DNA of 40,839 bases from Bifidobacterium breve (GTDB lineage Bacteria > Actinomycetota > Actinomycetes > S36-B12 > UBA5976): the NCBI GenBank assembly GCA_945866135.1, contig CAMBGF010000005.1, positions 1-40,839 of the forward strand, read 5' to 3'. The notes below the pieces were generated by a model, which was given only the letters and a program-made list of their open reading frames with translations, had not been told where the DNA came from and did not search any database. Position 1 is the stretch's first letter. Every line of letters begins with the position of its first letter. The translations under genes were made by a program, and so were the position numbers. Positions 7,911 to 17,099 of this stretch are shown here, one piece after another.

Positions 7911-10643
7911 TTAATGGCCAGCAGCAGCCCAAGAGGCGCCAATTCCGATGGAAACATCCATCGGAACCTGCAAGTTACCGACACTTTGCATGTTTGTCAC
8001 CACAATTTGGGTTACCGCCTCGAGTTCACCGGGGGCAATCTCCACCACTAATTCATCGTGCACTTGAAGCAATAATCGCGACTTAACCCCCGCTTCGGCT
8101 AGGCCAGCTGCAACTCGAATCATTGCCACCTTTACTAAATCGGCGGCCGAACCCTGGATCGGCGCATTCAGGGCCATTCGCTGTGCCATGTCGCGCAACT
8201 GGCGATTTTCACTATTCAAATCCGGCAGATACCTGCGTCGTCCCATAATCGATTCGGTGTAACCCAACTTGCGAGCCTCAACAACAACGTTAGACAAGTA
8301 ATCCCGAACACCGCCAAAACGCTCAAAGTAGGTATCCATTAATGCTTTAGCTTGGTCGTTTCCAATGCCTAGTTGTTGCGCAAGCCCGTATGCCGAAAGT
8401 CCGTAAGCAAGACCGTAGGACATTGCTTTGATTTGGCGTCGCATGTCTGCATCAACTTTTTCTGGTGGCACTCCAAAGACTTGAGAACCAACTGTGGTGT
8501 GTAGATCTTCACCAGTTTTTAACGCCGCAATTAAACCTGGATCATTTGATAAGTGCGCCATAACGCGCAATTCAATTTGACTGTAATCAGCAGTAAGCAG
8601 GGTTTCAAATTCTTTTCCAACTACAAAGGTGCCGCGGATGGCAAAGCCCTCTGATGTTCTAATTGGAATGTTCTGCAGATTTGGCTCAGTACTTGATAGC
8701 CGGCCAGTAGCAGCAACCATCTGGTTAAAACTGGTATGAATTCGACCATCGGAGGCAACGGATGCGAGCAGTCCCGTAACAGTTTGCTTCAGCTTGCTGA
8801 CTTCGCGGTATCGCAATAACGCGACAAGTAGTTCATCCTCAGGAAACTTTGCAAGTAAGCCTTGCAGGGATTCCGCATCGGTGGTGTATCCAGTTTTTAT
8901 CTTTTTAGTTTTTGGCAAACCACGTTCTTCGAAAAGAACTTCTTGGAGTTGCTTAGGCGACCCCAAGTTAAATTCATGACCGACGCTGGCGTGTGCCTGC
9001 TTGACCGCGGCTGCACTATCTCCTTCGAAATTTTCTTCCAACTTCTTAAGCGCTTTAACATCTACCGCGATGCCATAGCCCTCCATCTGGGAAAGAATGG
9101 CAATCAATGGCAATTCAACTTCGTTAAATAACGCAAGCCCGCCGCGCTTGATCAATTCAGCGCCCAAGTATTCACTTAGATCCAAAGTTGCCCGCGCTGA
9201 TAGCGCTAGATCTTGACCCGACACTTCACTAGATCCATCAAGTGAGAGCTGAGCACTTGGTGCTGACGCGACGTCGCTTAGGGACTTGTTTAAATAGCGA
9301 AGTACCAGATCTGAGAGCGCAAAGTTTCGCCCACCAGGTGAAACCAAATACGAGGCGATCGCAGTATCAAAAACTAATCCATTGAATGCAATTCCCGCAG
9401 CGGCGAAAGCAAGCATCGGACCTTTTGCATCATGTGTGATCTTTGGGCTCGCACTGCCTAACCAAGTTATTAACGCACTGCCACCATCAGCCATAGTGCA
9501 CCAAACACTTTCGCCACTGTTGGCTACTAGTGCGATCGCCTCGATATTTCCAGTTCCGCTGCCCCAGTTTCCAGCGACACTAAACGCGATGTTCGTCGCC
9601 GCGTGAGATTTTAACCAGCTCGCGAGTGCATCTGATTTAACTTGTTGCGTAACGACCTCAAACCCATCGGATGCCTCTGACTCAGTAAATACCTGCGTTG
9701 GTTCATCTTGCGCTTTAGAACTCTTGCTGGATTTCTCGGGTCCCCCAGTATTACTTGGCGAACCGGCGGCAGTTGGCCAAGCGGCAAATAGTCGCGGGCG
9801 AAGTGCGGAAAACTCCAGAGCATCCAGCGCAGCATGCACTACGCCCGAATCATATTCTCGCTTTGCATATGAAGTGATGTTTGTATCCACCGGAGCATTC
9901 TCCACGAGTCGATTCAATTCGAAATTGAGCTGCACTTGTTCCAAATTTGCCCGCAGCGCTTCGCCCACTTTGCCTGCGATGGAATCTGCAATCGCAATGA
10001 TGTTTTCTAGCTCGCCATACTCCGCGATCCACTTCGCAGCTGTTTTTGGACCAACACCAGGCACACCCGGCAAGTTATCACTTGTCTCCCCGACCAATGC
10101 TGCAAGTGTTCGGTATTGCTTGGGTGTAACACCATATTTCTCAAAAACTGATTCTGGTGTCATTAAGACTAAGTCAGACATACCTTTTCTGGGATAAAGA
10201 ATTGTTACCCGATCATCGATTAACTGAAATGAATCTCGATCGCCACTTATTATGCTCACTGGGAAGTCGCAAGCTTTTGCAAGTGTTGCCAATATGTCAT
10301 CTGCCTCGAAGCCGTCGGCCTCTACGACTGCTATGTTCAAGGCCGCTAGAACTTGCTTAATAAGTTCAACTTGCCCTTTGAATTCTGGTGGTGTCTTTGC
10401 CCGGGTGGCTTTGTATTCGGGATACCGTTCACTTCGAAAAGTATTCCTAGAAACATCGAAAGCTACTACCAGGTGACTTGGCTTACGGTCCTTTAGCACA
10501 TTGACCAACATCGAGATAAAACCATAAACTGCATTGGTGTGCTGTCCAGAACTTGTGGCGAAGTTTTCCACTGGCAGGCCATGAAATGCCCGATAGGCAA
10601 GCGAGTGACCATCCAAGATGAGAAACTCAGGGGTAGCAATCAC
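7911..10643 (-). CDS. polA: DNA polymerase I
   Basis: Fills gaps during excision repair and Okazaki fragment processing (910 aa). The 5'-nuclease domain spans about 1-290, a 3'-5' exonuclease-like domain about 320-520, and the polymerase domain follows. Polymerase motifs: A DYSQIELR from D686, B RRQIKAMSYG at 735-744, C HDE at 862-864. The exonuclease domain has lost its metal ligands: the exo I position reads AFSVAG instead of a DxE, and the exo II Asp is also absent. It should therefore not proofread, as is typical of actinobacterial Pol I. Tyr743 occupies the position of E. coli Phe762. The GTG start at 10643 has no Shine-Dalgarno sequence but has TAAGAT 6 nt upstream. It is divergent from the thioesterase gene with only 23 nt between the two starts. 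Confidence 0.98.
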   Translation of the reverse strand: MIATPEFLILDGHSLAYRAFHGLPVENFATSSGQHTNAVYGFISMLVNVLKDRKPSHLVVAFDVSRNTFRSERYPEYKATRAKTPPEFKGQVELIKQVLAALNIAVVEADGFEADDILATLAKACDFPVSIISGDRDSFQLIDDRVTILYPRKGMSDLVLMTPESVFEKYGVTPKQYRTLAALVGETSDNLPGVPGVGPKTAAKWIAEYGELENIIAIADSIAGKVGEALRANLEQVQLNFELNRLVENAPVDTNITSYAKREYDSGVVHAALDALEFSALRPRLFAAWPTAAGSPSNTGGPEKSSKSSKAQDEPTQVFTESEASDGFEVVTQQVKSDALASWLKSHAATNIAFSVAGNWGSGTGNIEAIALVANSGESVWCTMADGGSALITWLGSASPKITHDAKGPMLAFAAAGIAFNGLVFDTAIASYLVSPGGRNFALSDLVLRYLNKSLSDVASAPSAQLSLDGSSEVSGQDLALSARATLDLSEYLGAELIKRGGLALFNEVELPLIAILSQMEGYGIAVDVKALKKLEENFEGDSAAAVKQAHASVGHEFNLGSPKQLQEVLFEERGLPKTKKIKTGYTTDAESLQGLLAKFPEDELLVALLRYREVSKLKQTVTGLLASVASDGRIHTSFNQMVAATGRLSSTEPNLQNIPIRTSEGFAIRGTFVVGKEFETLLTADYSQIELRVMAHLSNDPGLIAALKTGEDLHTTVGSQVFGVPPEKVDADMRRQIKAMSYGLAYGLSAYGLAQQLGIGNDQAKALMDTYFERFGGVRDYLSNVVVEARKLGYTESIMGRRRYLPDLNSENRQLRDMAQRMALNAPIQGSAADLVKVAMIRVAAGLAEAGVKSRLLLQVHDELVVEIAPGELEAVTQIVVTNMQSVGNLQVPMDVSIGIGASWAAAGH

Positions 10644-10649
10644 ATCTTG

Positions 10650-10655
10650 ATCTTA
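10650..10655 (-). promoter_or_regulatory. -10 box for leaderless polA
   Basis: TAAGAT-CAAGAT-GTG on the minus strand, 6 nt before the start. The box overlaps the beginning of the Shine-Dalgarno sequence of the divergent thioesterase gene. Confidence 0.5.
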
Positions 10656-10660
10656 GAGGG
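10654..10660 (+). promoter_or_regulatory. Ribosome binding site of the thioesterase gene
   Basis: TAGAGGG/AGAGGGG lies about 6 nt before the GTG at 10667 and supports that start. Confidence 0.6.
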
Positions 10661-10666
10661 GTACCA

Positions 10667-11074
10667 GTGAGTCAGAGCCAAGAGAACCAGGCCGAGCATG
10701 TTGAAATCGGCGCGATGGCGCAGCGGATGGGAATTACCATAAGTTTTGCCACAGCCGCCAAAGTAGTAGGACACATGCCAGTTGAAGGCAACACTCAACC
10801 GTTTGGATTGCTAAATGGCGGCGCTTCGATGGCTCTTGCCGAAACTCTTGGTTCCGTCGGCGCCCACCTGCACGTTGGGCCAACTCGAAGTGTTGTTGGC
10901 ATTGACATAAATGGCACGCACCACAGAAGCGCAACTTCTGGAATCGTAACTGGCACAGCTACTCCCTTAAGTTTGGGGCGCACTATCGCCGTATATGAAA
11001 TTGTGGTGACAGATGACCGGGATAAGCGACTTTGCACTGCGCGATTAACTTGCTTATTGCGGGATTTGTCTTAA
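10667..11074 (+). CDS. Hotdog-fold thioesterase (PaaI/EntH-like)
   Basis: Small hotdog-fold protein (135 aa) of the acyl-CoA thioesterase family; the substrate is unknown. The conserved helix region GLLNGGASMALAETLGS is at about 47-63, with the likely catalytic Glu at 59. The beta strands VVGIDINGTHHRSA and GRTIAVYEIVVTD follow, and CTARLTCLL closes the fold. The family's usual LxHGG has Asn50 instead of His, which is odd. The GTG start is supported by AGAGGGG 6 nt upstream. A hotdog gene divergent from polA is a recurrent actinobacterial arrangement. Its promoter must lie inside the 5' end of polA. Confidence 0.88.
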   Translation: MSQSQENQAEHVEIGAMAQRMGITISFATAAKVVGHMPVEGNTQPFGLLNGGASMALAETLGSVGAHLHVGPTRSVVGIDINGTHHRSATSGIVTGTATPLSLGRTIAVYEIVVTDDRDKRLCTARLTCLLRDLS

Positions 11075-11120
11075 CTCGTTAAATCCCTAACTTCTAAAAA
11101 TTTCCTGAAAGGCTAGTGGC

Positions 11121-11846
11121 ATGTTCATTGGGTCCGGCACGTTAATAAATGTCGTCGCGGTTTTGATTGGTTCCACCATTGGCGTCTTTATTGCGCACCG
11201 ATTAAATGAGAAAATCCGTGAAGTTGTAACTGATGGCCTTGGATTAGCCACCGGAATGATCGCAGTACTCACTACCGCGGCCATAACTAATCCCCTGCTT
11301 ACCCAAACTCTTGGCTCAGGTCGCCCTGTGCTTATTGTGCTTGCCAGTGTTGTTGTTGGTGGGATGCTTGGCACTGCGATGCGAATTGAAGAGCGTCTGG
11401 AAGCATTTGGTGACCGCTTAAAAGCAAAGTTTTCTGGAGAAGACGGTTCGCGCTTCACTGAAGGATTTGTCGCTGCTTCGTTGCTTTTTTGTGTTGGGGC
11501 GATGTCAGTGCTAGGTCCGATAACTGACGGATTGGGTGGCGGTAACGAAATTTTAGTGTTGAAATCGACGCTTGATTTCTTTGCCTCGATTGCCTTCGCT
11601 TCGGTATTTGGCTGGGGAGTCGCTGCATCCGCGCTAACAATCTTGCTGTTTCAAGGCAGTCTGACACTACTTGGATATGCTCTGGGAAACTTCATGTCAG
11701 AAGTTCAAGTACTAATGCTCACTGCAACTGGCGGACTCTTACTGCTGGCAATATCCCTGCGATTGCTTAACCTTAAGCAAATACCGGTGGGAAACATGTT
11801 GCCGGCACTGATTATCGCCCCGCTCTTAACTGCAGTCTTTTCCTAG
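11121..11846 (+). CDS. DUF554 family membrane protein
   Basis: Integral membrane protein of the DUF554 family (YdfK/YqgA-like), 241 aa, with six or seven hydrophobic segments. It opens with the family-typical FIGSGTLINVVAVLIGSTIG and contains the FVAASLLFCVGAMSVLGP region near 118-135. The biochemical function of the family is not established. AAAGG lies about 9 nt before the ATG. It is separated by 46 nt from the thioesterase gene and probably co-transcribed with it. A perfect hairpin terminator follows the stop. Confidence 0.88.
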   Translation: MFIGSGTLINVVAVLIGSTIGVFIAHRLNEKIREVVTDGLGLATGMIAVLTTAAITNPLLTQTLGSGRPVLIVLASVVVGGMLGTAMRIEERLEAFGDRLKAKFSGEDGSRFTEGFVAASLLFCVGAMSVLGPITDGLGGGNEILVLKSTLDFFASIAFASVFGWGVAASALTILLFQGSLTLLGYALGNFMSEVQVLMLTATGGLLLLAISLRLLNLKQIPVGNMLPALIIAPLLTAVFS

Positions 11847-11860
11847 CTCTTGTTGCAAAA

Positions 11861-11894
11861 AAATAACCCCAACTCAAAAGAGTTGGGGTTATTT
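11861..11894. terminator. Bidirectional terminator between DUF554 and livF
   Basis: A perfect 15-bp stem (11861-11875 with 11880-11894) closes a 4-nt AAAA loop. On the minus strand it is followed by a run of T (bases 11857-11860 plus the stem's own T-rich end); on the plus strand by ATTTAAATT. It serves the two convergent transcripts. Confidence 0.88.
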
Positions 11895-11904
11895 AAATTG
11901 TTAC

Positions 11905-12633
11905 TTAACCGCCGAGGTATGCCTGTGCGATTGCTGGATCAACGGCAAGTTTCGAGCCGTCACCCTCAAGCTTTAAGTGACCTGATTCAAGTACGTAAGC
12001 ATAATCAGCAATTCGAAGCGCTGCCAAAGCATTTTGCTCAACCAAGAGAATTGTTACTCCGGACTTACGAATTGTCTCAATTGTTTCAAAAATCAAGTCA
12101 ACAAGCACCGGTGCAAGTCCCATCGAAGGCTCATCCATAATGAGAAGCTTTGGCTCGCCCATTAGTGCGCGACCAACAGCAAGCATCTGCTGCTCGCCAC
12201 CAGACATGGTTCCAGCTTTTTGGGTAATTCGTTCGCGCAGGCGTGGGAAGAGTTCTAGAACTCGCTCCCTACTCTCTTTAACAGCTGCTGAATCTTTGCG
12301 AAGGTAAGCTCCGAGATCCAAATTCTCATCAACGCTCATTCGAGGAAAGATACGACGACCTTCTGGCGAGTGACAAATACCTTTTGCGACAATCTCATGG
12401 CCCGGCATTCCGTCAATCTTTTCCCCGCGAAATTCGATGCTGCCAGTCTTTGGATGCATAAGGCCACTTATGGTGCGCAATGTCGTTGACTTGCCCGCGC
12501 CATTGGATCCGATAAGCGAAACGATTTCACCCTCGCGTACTTCAAAGGAAAGTCCCTTGACAGCTGTGATTGCGCCATAACCAACCGTTATGTCACTTAC
12601 CTTCAGCATTACCGGTGTGTCTAAACGTGCCAT
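11905..12633 (-). CDS. livF: LivF, ABC transporter ATPase (hydrophobic amino acid uptake)
   Basis: Second nucleotide-binding subunit (242 aa) of a branched-chain/hydrophobic amino-acid importer, bound to the inner face of the membrane. Walker A GSNGAGKST is at 42-50, the signature SGGEQQ at about 145-150 and Walker B LLIMDEPS at about 163-170. The C-terminal SKLAVDPAIAQAYLGG ending is typical of LivF. The start codon overlaps the livG stop by one base (TAATG), which implies translational coupling. It is the last gene of livKHMGF, followed by the bidirectional terminator. Confidence 0.96.
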   Translation of the reverse strand: MARLDTPVMLKVSDITVGYGAITAVKGLSFEVREGEIVSLIGSNGAGKSTTLRTISGLMHPKTGSIEFRGEKIDGMPGHEIVAKGICHSPEGRRIFPRMSVDENLDLGAYLRKDSAAVKESRERVLELFPRLRERITQKAGTMSGGEQQMLAVGRALMGEPKLLIMDEPSMGLAPVLVDLIFETIETIRKSGVTILLVEQNALAALRIADYAYVLESGHLKLEGDGSKLAVDPAIAQAYLGG

Positions 12634-13427
12634 TATTTGCTAGCCTCCGAACCGCTCTTGCCTAGGTAGGCTTCAATAACTCTTGGATTTGATCTAACTT
12701 CAGCCGGAGTTCCCTCAGCGATTTTTTGTCCCTGATCAAGAACTGTTACCCGCTCGGAAACTTCCATAACAACACTCATGTCATGTTCAATTAACAAAAT
12801 GCTGATTCCTTTGTCTTGCTGCAGCTTTCGAACGAACGCAACGAAAGTAGCTGACTCGTTTGGGTTCATGCCCGCAGTTGGCTCATCCAAAAGCAAAACA
12901 CTTGGACGTAGTGCAAGAGCGCGCGCTACTTCCAGACGCCTTTGGTCACCGTAGGAAAGGTTGCGAGCGTATTCGTGTGTTGTGTAACCAATTCCGACGT
13001 AATCTAGCAACTCTTGAGCAAACCTACGCGCTTCTTCTTCTTCCGCGCGCTGCTTCTTGGTACGGAAAATAGTGGCAAATACCCCTGCGCTCATATGTGA
13101 GTGCATGGCTACCATGACGTTTTCTTGAGCGGTCATTAATCCAAATAACCGGATGTTCTGGAAAGTGCGCGCGATACCACTCTGCGCAATATCGTGAACC
13201 TGGTCACCAGTGATTTCTTTGTCACCAAAGATAACCGCGCCACTTGTTGGCTTATACAGGCCGGTAAGCACATTGAAGAATGTAGTTTTCCCAGCTCCGT
13301 TAGGACCAATTAACGAAACGATTGATCCTTGTGGAATTGTGAACGAAACATCGTCAACTGCCACCAGGCCGCCAAATTCGACATGAATGTTCTGCGCATC
13401 TAATGCTGCTGTGCTACTTAAGCTCAT
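12633..13427 (-). CDS. livG: LivG, ABC transporter ATPase (hydrophobic amino acid uptake)
   Basis: First nucleotide-binding subunit (264 aa) of the Liv importer. Walker A GPNGAGKTT is at 41-49. The ABC signature is LSYGDQRRLEVARAL, the LivG form of LSGGQ, and Walker B is VLLLDEPTAGMNP. The QNIRLFGLMTAQENVMVAMH stretch and the ending IEAYLGKSG are family-typical. The gene starts 2 nt after livM and its stop overlaps the livF start by one base. Confidence 0.96.
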   Translation of the reverse strand: MSLSSTAALDAQNIHVEFGGLVAVDDVSFTIPQGSIVSLIGPNGAGKTTFFNVLTGLYKPTSGAVIFGDKEITGDQVHDIAQSGIARTFQNIRLFGLMTAQENVMVAMHSHMSAGVFATIFRTKKQRAEEEEARRFAQELLDYVGIGYTTHEYARNLSYGDQRRLEVARALALRPSVLLLDEPTAGMNPNESATFVAFVRKLQQDKGISILLIEHDMSVVMEVSERVTVLDQGQKIAEGTPAEVRSNPRVIEAYLGKSGSEASK

Positions 13428-13429
13428 GC

Positions 13430-14620
13430 TTAATGGCTCCCAATCTTTGTGTCGTCAGTGACTTTTTCTACATCTTCGAGCTTTTCTTCATTCATAACCA
13501 TTCTCATGCGAGCTTCTGGTAAGAAACCCTCACGACGGAAGAGCATCATTAGCACCAGTAGCAAACCGAATAGCAAGAACTGGTATGACGGGAAATTGAA
13601 TTTTGTACCAAAGGTGTTATTGATCAATTCACCAACTTGTACAAGTCCTACTGCGTTAACCCAAGCCAGTACGGTTGCGCCCACAACAACACCCCAAACG
13701 TTACCCATGCCACCTAGAACAACCATGGCCAAGATAATAATTGAGATTACGAAGTTGAATCGATCGGCGTAAACACCGCCAATCAAGATCGCAAAGCCGA
13801 CGCCGCCAATACCTCCGCCAACAGCGCCGATTGCATAGGAAGAAAACTTAGTGCGCCACAATGGCACGCCCATCATGCTGGCAGCAAGTTCATCTTCACG
13901 AATTGCTAGCCAAGCTCGGCCTAAGCGACCATCGCGGAGTCGAATTGAGAAAAAGATCATTGCCCCAGCCATCAAGGACACCATCAGGAATTTCGCTGGT
14001 AGGTCGAAGGTTCCTATTGTGTAACCAAAGATTTTTGGTTGATCCAAACCACCGATACCTTGCGCGCCGTTAGTTATGTTAAGTCCGCCAATATCCGATC
14101 CATTGAGCATGAACTGCGGGATGATTTCTCCAAAACCAAGGGTAACCAAAGCTAAGTAATCACTCTTAAGGCGCAGCGTTGGTCCGCCAATTATGATGCC
14201 CCAAATCGCAGTAAACACCCCACCAAGTATCAGAACTATGAATACGTTGAAATGAATGCCCTGCTCAAGTCCTGGGCGGGGGTTACCAAAGAAATCGACT
14301 TGAAACTGACTTAAAAACGGTGACATCAACCAACCAGCAACGTATCCGCCAAGTGCCCAGAAAGCCACGTAACCCAGGTCGAGTAATCCGGCGTACCCAA
14401 CAATGATGTTGAGTCCAAGTGCCATCAAGATCCAAATCATAATTTCAGCAAGTGAGTTCAACGAGAACCAAGCGTTAAAAAATCTTTGCACCTGAGTATT
14501 TGCATTAGGCAAAACAAAGACATTAAGCAGGAATATAACTCCAACTACTGTGCTAAAGCCAATTGCCCACTTCTTGTTGTTGACCCCTACTGCGTGATGA
14601 GCCGCTTGTAATTTTGTCAT
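13430..14620 (-). CDS. livM: LivM, ABC transporter permease
   Basis: Membrane subunit (396 aa) of the Liv importer, with about ten hydrophobic segments. It has the family stretches LNIIVGYAGLLDLGYVAFWA near 70 and VLGGMGNVWGVVVGATVLAW near 310. The cytoplasmic loop RAWLAIREDELAASMMGV (about 250) would contact the ATPases. The C-terminal ~30 residues are acidic and hydrophilic. It starts 1 nt after the livH stop with AAAAGG upstream, so it is tightly coupled to livH. Confidence 0.95.
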   Translation of the reverse strand: MTKLQAAHHAVGVNNKKWAIGFSTVVGVIFLLNVFVLPNANTQVQRFFNAWFSLNSLAEIMIWILMALGLNIIVGYAGLLDLGYVAFWALGGYVAGWLMSPFLSQFQVDFFGNPRPGLEQGIHFNVFIVLILGGVFTAIWGIIIGGPTLRLKSDYLALVTLGFGEIIPQFMLNGSDIGGLNITNGAQGIGGLDQPKIFGYTIGTFDLPAKFLMVSLMAGAMIFFSIRLRDGRLGRAWLAIREDELAASMMGVPLWRTKFSSYAIGAVGGGIGGVGFAILIGGVYADRFNFVISIIILAMVVLGGMGNVWGVVVGATVLAWVNAVGLVQVGELINNTFGTKFNFPSYQFLLFGLLLVLMMLFRREGFLPEARMRMVMNEEKLEDVEKVTDDTKIGSH

Positions 14621-14621
14621 G

Positions 14622-15668
14622 TTAAACCTTTTCCTGTGAAGACTGGCCTAAGAGGCCACCGGGACGGTAAACCATTAAGAGAATCAAGATTGTAAAAACC
14701 ATAGTTTGGGACCAACGTTGCCCAGGTCCAACTGTCAAGCCATCGTTGTAAGCCTGGATCAGTCCAACTATTAGTCCGCCAAGGACTGCGCCGTAAAGAT
14801 TACCAACACCGCCAAGGACCGCCGAAGTGAATGCGATCAAGCCAAGTTGGAAACCTAAGTTGTAAGAAACGGTGCCGATAGTTTGCGCCCACATAATTCC
14901 GGCAGCACCTGCTGCTGCGCCTGCGATAGCAAATGTGAAAGAAATAGTTTGATTCACGTTAATTCCCATCAAACGTGAAGCATCTTTATCTTGCGCAGTC
15001 GCGCGCATAGCTCGTCCACGACGAGTCTTATTAACGATGAAAACGAAAAGAATCAAAATTGGAATCGTGACTGCGAAAATTACAAACGTCTTGAATGCAA
15101 CTTCTAGGCCAGCAAACTGATACTTCGTGGCAGGTAGCACGGTGTTGACATTCACTGGAACCGAACCGACCCACTTTAGACCGATCCATTGCAGCACGAA
15201 TGACATACCGACTGCAGTAATCAGCGGCGCCAATTTTGGTGCATTACGCAATCGCCGATACGCCACTCGCTCGATTGTCACATTTACAATCGCGCCAAAA
15301 ATCATCGTTAGTAAAAGGACCACTAGGAGCAGCGCGAAGTTTTTCGCGCCTGGCGCTTTCGCGCCAAATAGCTCAGTTAAAATCGCAAAACTGAATACTG
15401 AACAAAGCATGAATAAATCGCCATGGGCAAAATTTATGAGCTCGATAATTCCGTATACCAAGGTGTAACCGAGGGCGATCAAAGCGTAAAGCAATCCATT
15501 GTTAATTCCATTTATGGAAACCTGCAGGAAAGCACGCGGATCAATGACTAAGTTAAAGCCGAGCCAGTAAGTAATTACGCCGATTACTAAGAACATGGAA
15601 ATTCTTAGTAATAATTCCGACAAACTTATTTTCTTTTTTCGAGCAATGCCCGTGGCAACCGAAGTCAT
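14622..15668 (-). CDS. livH: LivH, ABC transporter permease
   Basis: Membrane subunit (348 aa) of the Liv importer, with about eight hydrophobic segments. Family features: NGINNGLLYALIALGYTLVY near 55-75, GIIELINFAHGDLFML near 76-91, and the coupling loop RAMRATAQDKDASRLMGI near 225-242. The N terminus has a short basic stretch (ARKKK). AAAGGGAG lies about 9 nt before the ATG at 15668. It is separated from livK by 162 nt that contain a strong hairpin, which suggests lower expression of livHMGF than of livK. Confidence 0.95.
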   Translation of the reverse strand: MTSVATGIARKKKISLSELLLRISMFLVIGVITYWLGFNLVIDPRAFLQVSINGINNGLLYALIALGYTLVYGIIELINFAHGDLFMLCSVFSFAILTELFGAKAPGAKNFALLLVVLLLTMIFGAIVNVTIERVAYRRLRNAPKLAPLITAVGMSFVLQWIGLKWVGSVPVNVNTVLPATKYQFAGLEVAFKTFVIFAVTIPILILFVFIVNKTRRGRAMRATAQDKDASRLMGINVNQTISFTFAIAGAAAGAAGIMWAQTIGTVSYNLGFQLGLIAFTSAVLGGVGNLYGAVLGGLIVGLIQAYNDGLTVGPGQRWSQTMVFTILILLMVYRPGGLLGQSSQEKV

Positions 15669-15761
15669 CCGTAAGATCTCCCTTTGATTGGTACTGAATT
15701 GTCGACTAATTCGTTCCTAATTTAACATCATAACTTGAAAAATCTAACCAAATTAGGGAAA

Positions 15762-15791
15762 TGGGTGGGATTGGTAAACCAATCCCACCCA
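15762..15791 (-). terminator. Hairpin between livK and livH (attenuating terminator or mRNA stabiliser)
   Basis: A perfect 13-bp GC-rich stem (15762-15774 with 15779-15791) and a TAAA loop lie about 40 nt after the livK stop. Only TTT follows on the minus strand, so partial termination or 3'-end protection of livK mRNA is more likely than a full stop. Confidence 0.7.
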
Positions 15792-15830
15792 AACCTTTGC
15801 TACGTCAATACAACGTAACCTCTATGCGTA

Positions 15831-17084
15831 TTACTTGACTTCGATTGCTCGGATGTCAGTTTCTACGCCACCAGTCATTTGCTGCAGTGTCATGGTAACT
15901 GTATCCACGTCACCAGTTTCCTGGTTGAGGCAGAAGCCCATACCAGATACTGATTCTTCAGCAGATAGACAGATCGGCTCGCCACTGAATACAGCAGCAA
16001 GGACACCCGCACGGGTACCATCTGATGCTGCAATTGCCTTCATGATTACCTGCATCGCTACACCACCGTAAACAGCGTATGAGCTGTTTGGCTCATAGCC
16101 GTACTTAGCAATGTATGCATCGATGAACGCAGCTGGAGCTCCGCCACCCTTTTTGATGCCATCAAGTGACTTACCAGCGAATGTCATCCATAGACCTTCA
16201 GCTTCTGGCATTTCCCGCAGAGTTGGGTAGCCGGAGAAACCGTCTGGAGCCATTGATGGGAATACAGTGTTATCGCCAAGAACTGCAGTCTTATCCTTTA
16301 CCAACTGAACACCATTGTTATCAAAGATGCCTGCGTAGTAAACGATGTCAGCGCCCTGTCCCTTTACTTTTTCAAAAGTAGAGGTGTTGATTGAGCCAGC
16401 CTTGATGTCCCAACCACTGCGAAGTACTGTTCCACCTAGCTTGGTGAACTCAGCTTCAACAGCGTCGGCTAGACCGATTCCGTATGCCTGGGTGTCATCA
16501 AGAAGTGCAAGAGTGCGCTTGCCTAGCTCGTTGTACATGTACTGAGCTGCAGCTGTTCCCTGGAAACCGTCGTGTGCAATTACGCGAGCGTAGTTGCGAG
16601 CACCTGATGGGTAGTAAAGTGCTGGTTCGCCAGCATCCCATTCAATGGTTAGACCTGGGTAAGTGTTTGCGTGAGAAACCATTAATAGACCAGCTTCGTT
16701 AGCAACTGGAATAATGATCTTTGCACAACCGGAGTTGTATGTACCCATGATCGCAACTTCATTTGTGTTTGCTACGTGATCCTGTGCGTTCTTTGCACAA
16801 GCTGCATCGTCCCAAGCACCCTTAGCTGCTGTTGAGTTATCATATTCTTTGATTGCGACTGAGTAGTCTCCAGCTTTGCCACCGGCTTGTTCAAGAACAA
16901 GTGCTACTACTTCATTTGTTGACTTGCTGGCATCAGCTGAAGCGCCCTGGATTGGAAGGTCAGTACCTACGATAAGTACTTCGCCACCAGCAGCAGAATC
17001 GCTAGCTTCTTCCCCACCGCTGCAAGCAGCAAGTGCTAGTGCGCCGGCAAGAGCCAGTGCACCAATTTTGATCGGCTTGATCAT
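15831..17084 (-). CDS. livK: LivK, substrate-binding lipoprotein of the Liv ABC importer
   Basis: Extracytoplasmic, lipid-anchored binding protein (417 aa) that should deliver branched-chain or other hydrophobic amino acids to LivHMGF; the exact ligand cannot be read from sequence. A signal peptide spans residues 1-20 with lipobox LAAC (Cys21), followed by a Gly/Ser/Glu/Ala linker and a type I periplasmic-binding fold. The ATG at 17084 is preferred over an in-frame start at 17126: it places the basic n-region directly before the hydrophobic core, and GAGAGGA lies 8 nt upstream. It is first in the cluster, with a 164-nt upstream region after der. Confidence 0.95.
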   Translation of the reverse strand: MIKPIKIGALALAGALALAACSGGEEASDSAAGGEVLIVGTDLPIQGASADASKSTNEVVALVLEQAGGKAGDYSVAIKEYDNSTAAKGAWDDAACAKNAQDHVANTNEVAIMGTYNSGCAKIIIPVANEAGLLMVSHANTYPGLTIEWDAGEPALYYPSGARNYARVIAHDGFQGTAAAQYMYNELGKRTLALLDDTQAYGIGLADAVEAEFTKLGGTVLRSGWDIKAGSINTSTFEKVKGQGADIVYYAGIFDNNGVQLVKDKTAVLGDNTVFPSMAPDGFSGYPTLREMPEAEGLWMTFAGKSLDGIKKGGGAPAAFIDAYIAKYGYEPNSSYAVYGGVAMQVIMKAIAASDGTRAGVLAAVFSGEPICLSAEESVSGMGFCLNQETGDVDTVTMTLQQMTGGVETDIRAIEVK

Positions 17085-17099
17085 TTGTATTTCCTCTCG

